Source: Cladocopium goreaui
Lineage: Eukaryota > Sar > Dinophyceae > Suessiales > Symbiodiniaceae
Assembly: GCA_947184155.2 (NCBI GenBank)
Contig: CAMXCT020006754.1
Span: forward strand, 62,001-126,000
DNA length: 64,000 nucleotides
Direction: 5' to 3'
In this document: in pieces, positions 53,901 to 59,900 of the stretch
Numbering within the stretch: the stretch's first letter is position 1
Layout of the letters: each line of letters starts with the position of its first letter
Notes under the pieces: model-generated
The model's database searches: none
Told to the model about the DNA's origin: nothing
The model's input: the letters and a program-made list of their open reading frames with translations, nothing else
Translations under genes and position numbers: made by a program

Positions 53901-56900
53901 ATTTAGGTCTGGAAATGGATTATTTTTAAAGAAGATCTAATGTCCTTTGTCTTTCCTTCTCCATTTTTCTTTCTTGCTATAATGAGGTAATAGTTCTTCA
54001 AGTATTTTTTTACTGGTTAAGTGATGGGGGGACTTGGAGTGAGGTTTGAGGTCAACGTTTCAACAAAAGCTTTTAGAGTTTCTGCCCTTTTTGGTGTTCC
54101 TGTGTTTTGATAAATTTGTATTGTTTGATATGGTTGTCCCACAGTCTGGACAGGTGAAAGGCGCTTTGAGTTTGTTTAGATAATACTTTTTGAAGTAATC
54201 GGGGTCTAAAGTTGTGATATCATAAGTGCCATCATCTCTAGATCTTGATTGCCTCCTTGGTTCTTCTTCCGATGAGGTTTGGATGTCATCTTGTATAAAC
54301 TGGTTCATTGCGTCAAACGTGTTGTTATCAATCTTCATGTTATGTCCATCAATGACCATAAAGGGCATAATGCTATATCTTATATAATATAGATCAATAT
54401 AGTAGGTATTGCTTTAAATGTTTTTGGGTTTTATGTTGAAAAATGAGGTGTCCTATCAAGTGTCCTGAAATGGTGTGAAAAGGTGTCAAAAAAGAACAGT
54501 TTAGGACACTTGTTGAAATACAGTTCCTACCAGTGTCTCATAGATGTTTATGTCAGGATGTCTCATATGTTTTTCTTTTAATGTCAGTTGTCTTATAAAT
54601 TTATGTCAGGTTTGCACTGAAAAAAAGGTGCGACTTTCACTTGTTTCTGAGGAGGATATAGTAAGCAAAGACAAATGTTGAAAAGGATGTAATATGACAA
54701 GGCAAGGCTTGAAAAGGATATAGTCTGAAAAGACACCTCCTGAAAAGGAAATAGTCTGGAAAGACACATCCTGAAAAGGATCTATCTGAAAAAACAAATA
54801 CTGAAATAAACATGGTCTGACTAGACAAATCCTGAAAAGGTTGCATGGTTTGAAGCAAGGACCAGGGTTGTACTTGTGTACTTGTGTGTATTTCTGACAC
54901 ATGTACTTGTGGGTATCTTTGATTTCTGGCAGTTGTCACAGAAATTGGACACATATTCTGACATTTGCCTTTGCCAGGAGGAACGTATTAATAAGAATAT
55001 CTCAAAAAATCAATCAATCAATCAATATATATATATTACTATTTTTTTAAAAATTAGTTAATGCGTTGTTTTATATTTTATATATTACTATTTTTATATT
55101 ACTGTTTTGTTTTACGTAAACCATCGTTTGGAATGCGTTGTCCTTGCGATATGCAAAACGTGAAGAGAGAAAAAAACATGTTTTTTTTCTGACAAAGTTT
55201 GTGGTACTCCATTGTGTTCCACCGTGATACTTGGCGTGCAATCTTTAAGAAAAATAAGGAAAAAAAAGGAAACACATGGAAAATTCAGGATTTCAAAAGT
55301 CAACAGCGTTGCAGTATCAACTCTATTTTTGTTTTATTTCTGTCTTCAATAACCCAAACCTACCTTATAGAGGACCCAGGGAACCAAGGTAGCACATTAC
55401 GTTTGGTGAATTGATTTATCCAAACTTATCCATTTTTGGATTGCAATACAATCGTTTCCCCTAATATTCAAATACAACACACCTGGAGAAACCATAGTTT
55501 AGTACTGGATCTATTCATTTTGGGGTCCCATATAGTCCTGGGATGTCCCAGCTAGCCACGTTGGGTTCCCAAAGGGTAGGCACATTGAAATCAATGTTGG
55601 TTAGTCATGGTTCGTCATGGTTAGTCGATGTAAGTCGATGTTATGCCCATTACTGGCATCGTACTTTCGGCATTAACTCCCATTGATTATCAGTATGTAT
55701 CACCATTAGCTCGTGTTTACTATCCCAAAAAACAATTATGAACCCATGACATATGTCACTAACATACGGTAGAACACAATGATATGGATCCTGATATTAC
55801 CCATCAACCCCTTGCGTTAAACATCACCATGCATACAAATATCATTAACCATCACTAAGCATTTCTTGTAGCGCCGTAGGATCCGACTACGTGACGCAGC
55901 CACGCACCTTGGGCCTTGGAGAAGAAGCATCCAAACCACCTCTGGCGGATCATCTCGCAGTTTTTATAGCCAGGGGGGTACCCCCATAGCTGGATGGTTT
56001 ATTTCATAGAAAATCCGAACTTACAATGGATGAGATCAAGGGGTACTCCCATGACTATGGAAATTTTCGGTTAAAGCAACCAGAAACAAGGGATTTACCT
56101 ACGGTAACCATACAAGATGTGCAAAAATAACATGGTTTTACTTGTAGCAACATGATCTTCAAACGGTGGGTAAAATCCACATTAATGTTAGTTTATTCTG
56201 AGGCAACCAGCAAAAACATGCGTGCTGAACAATCAACGGACAAACAAAAACGACCAACATACCAACGACAATGGGTATCTTGCGGACGAAAAGGACGATT
56301 AACCAACAAAGCTGCTCGCAGCATCAACATAAACCAAGACCATGGGAGAACAGGGTAACTGTTCATCCAAGGTGTTTAATCATGGCAAGGGGGTGATCCT
56401 TTCATGATCGCATCTGTTGTTACATGACGATATTTGATAGTGTCACATGATTTTAGTATATACTTTACATATATATATATATAAATACATATCATTATGT
56501 GTGCAATTGTGTGTATATAGAAACGTGTGTGTATATAGAAACGTGGAATGAACCCGGTATCATCGTGTTTGAAATGCTGACGAGAAGTGCCTCAGCCTAA
56601 ACAGCACTGGGTGTCCACAGAAACGCACGAACTCCCTGAGGCCATGGTCAACCGGGGGGCATCCTAACGTACGGTTGGAAAAAACAACAACACAAATCAC
56701 GTACATACGTGTGGATATAGATACACACATGTGTGTATACACATGTATGTGTGTGTGCATAGGCTATGCTAATGATTCAATATGAACAAACAAATGTATA
56801 TATATATATATGTGTGTGTGTATAAATGTATACATATATATATATATTTGTGTATATATATATACAATGTATAGTGTATAGATGCATGCATGCATAAATA

Positions 56901-59900
56901 TAAATATAAATACAAATATAAATATAAATATATAAATATAAATATAATATAAATATGAATATAAATATATATATATGGTCTCGGGTTCCATGTTCCTACC
57001 CCCCAATGGTATGGGTCCCCGGGTAGCACCCCCTTCCCTTCTATTTGCAAGCTATTGGCAGCAGTTCTGAGGTCCAGCCTCGTAGTTGCTAGGTCTTTGC
57101 AGCATTTCTGACTACCAGCCTCGCATTTACTGGGTACATGCTACCTTTTAGACGAACTACGTAACAAACATACTCCCTCCAAGTACCTACGTGCTACCTA
57201 TAGTCATATATAGATGAGCTATGTATCTACTTTCTATTTACTACATACATATATATATATATATATACATATAAATACACACATATATATATATATTAAA
57301 ATAAACAAAAATATAAATTATATATATACATAGTTCTTTTAAAATAAATAAAACATATATATATATACTAGTAATTACTAGTACATATTATATATAAATA
57401 TATACACATGCGTAAAATATATATATTTATAAATACATATACCTATCCATATATATATACTCTTAAGTAAATATATATCCTTATATATATATACATACAT
57501 ATACATATACATTTACATATACATATACATATGCATATAGATATACATATATAAATACGTATTTATATATATATGTGTGTATACATATACATGTATACAT
57601 ATACATTAAAAAAACATATATACATATATATATATATATGTATGTTTTTAGATATGTTTATGTATACATGTAAAAATATGTATACGTATGCTTGTATATA
57701 ACGCAGTACCACACCGCCACCACACCACAGGGGGGGAGGGGGGACAGTACCCCACCACACCACATGGTGTACTAGGGATGACCCATGACCATGGCCGGGA
57801 GGGGACGGGGGGTTGAAATGCTGGACCATACATGCATACATCTGTGTTGAAGCCACCAATGAGAGCACCAGTCTTGCAGCCAGTCCCAGGCGTCCGCGCT
57901 GTCCGTTTCCAGAAATCGCGTCTCAAGGTTTTTGAATTTCTCCTTCATCTCGGCCTGTGGTGGTCAATGCCAATTCCTGAAGGAACATGAGCATTTACAC
58001 ACACACTGTATGCATTTATGTTGCATATTTAGATTTACTTCACAAATACTTACAACTTATTATATATATATAATATGTAATCAATTAAGTATAATTATAT
58101 ACATAAATTATATATACATATCATTTGGCCAAACATTGGGGCAGCTTTGGGCCAGGAAAGATTCAGGCTGTGACATCATGACGCCGTTCGTGCGCAGTGA
58201 GGCCACATTTCTCACTGGGGAGACCAACATTGGATGGCTCACTAAGATTTGATGCTGAAAATGACCGGCCATTGATGGTTATACAATGTTGTACATCATA
58301 TCCCCATGATCTCCCATCATTATCACCTCGCATCGCAGCCCATTTGCAAACCGACTGGCTACCCACCTAGGAGGTCCGTGTAGTAGACACACCCCGAAAC
58401 TTTGAATCTGAAAGAGGGATTCCCCAAAAGGATTGTTCATGACTTGACATGACCCATTTCGAGTTCCACACGGTTCAGGTACACAGGGGATTGTCTGAAA
58501 TAGGGTACCCCTAAATCCACTCGTTAATGATCTCTCTCTCTCTCTCTCTTTCCTCCTCTCCCTATGAAGAATTGCAATTGGTTTTATGGGGGAAACCAGG
58601 CCGTGTATGCAACCTATTATCAGACACACCCATATCCATGATTCATTGGTCCAATGCCTATTTCTGATGCTTAACACATCAACCTCATTAAATCTTCGTG
58701 TTGGTTGGTGAATAATATAATTTTCAGATACACCCACGTGTAATTATTGTCATTTGTCTGCTCGTCTCCGGTCCAGATGCACCTCCAGTTTCCCTGTGGA
58801 CGTCTTCAAGCGACTCTCAACGCCCTGGCTCTCTGCAGTTGCTTGTTCTTTGGCGTATTTCCTCAGTCATGTCAACATAGGTCAAGCCTCAATTCATCAA
58901 CCCCAGGTGATGTATACAATGAGACAATCAGTAGGTTACAGTGCGTCGCGAAAAAGTGACGTCATCTGCTACTAAAATTGATACTAGTAGGCCCAATAAA
59001 TCAGCAAAGGGATGTATTGGGCTCTCAAACCATATGCAGCCACCTCACAAAAATAATGGGCTTTCTAAGCAGGTTTGCGAAAAATATGAGGAAGGCCCAT
59101 CCGATAAGTAATCTAGATTTCTCTGTGACATTTCGGTAGGTTTACCTGCACTATGTCGTATGTAGCAATACGTTTGGCTAACAGTTTCATAAGCAAGCAA
59201 AGAAAAACTACGGCGGTTTAATCTACAGTAATCCATCCCAGGCCAACAAAAGTTTGTCACTCGGGGTAATTCCCGGAGACAGAAACGGAAAAGAGAAACA
59301 AACACCCACACAAGTGCAAATAAGTATGTAATAGTATATATATATGCATTCTGCATGCGTGCATACACATCTTATTGCATATTATCTGATATCTTATATA
59401 TTGTGTCATCACATAGTCAAACAGATTCAGTTTGAAGTTCGATACTGGACTTCCAGTGGCTTTGCAGCAAAGCTACCTCATGCTTTCCTCAAAGACCTTG
59501 GGTTTCCAATGAGCACCTTTAAGGCTCACAGCATTTTGTGCTCAGAGGCACCCCTAAAATGTTTCATGCTTCTTACAATGACTCCAAGCAAAAATTAACA
59601 CGTGTGAGACTAGAATTCATGACACATGTTTTACACATGGTCATTCGTCTACTGCAGTTGGGGAATCCCATCCAGTCAGCAGCCAACCTTTTCACGAAGG
59701 AAGCATCTGAATAGATCTAAAGCCGTCCCTTCAATCGGGGCTAGGGGATTCCTGGCATTCCTGACCTGAAACATCCAAATCTGATGATACTAAATACTGA
59801 CCTGTACATAGAGGATATCATATTTTTTTATCCATTCATGACAGTAAAACGACCAGTTTTAATTGGCACTGGAAAAGCAGCATGTTCAAATGGAAGACTC

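Larger units (their letters stand above)
52218..54814. mobile_element. 2.6-kb fold-back element with a zinc-finger gene in each arm
   Basis: Arms 52218-53076 and 53918-54814 are near-identical inverted copies (CATGTTTATTTCAGTATTTG outermost; TTAGATCTTCTTTAAAAATA innermost). Inversion resumes at 53333-53393 and 53706-53766, leaving a loop near 53550. Each arm holds four or five 31-bp direct repeats and one small ORF with its 3' end toward the centre. No transposase is visible, so it is probably non-autonomous or an inverted duplication. Confidence 0.75.
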
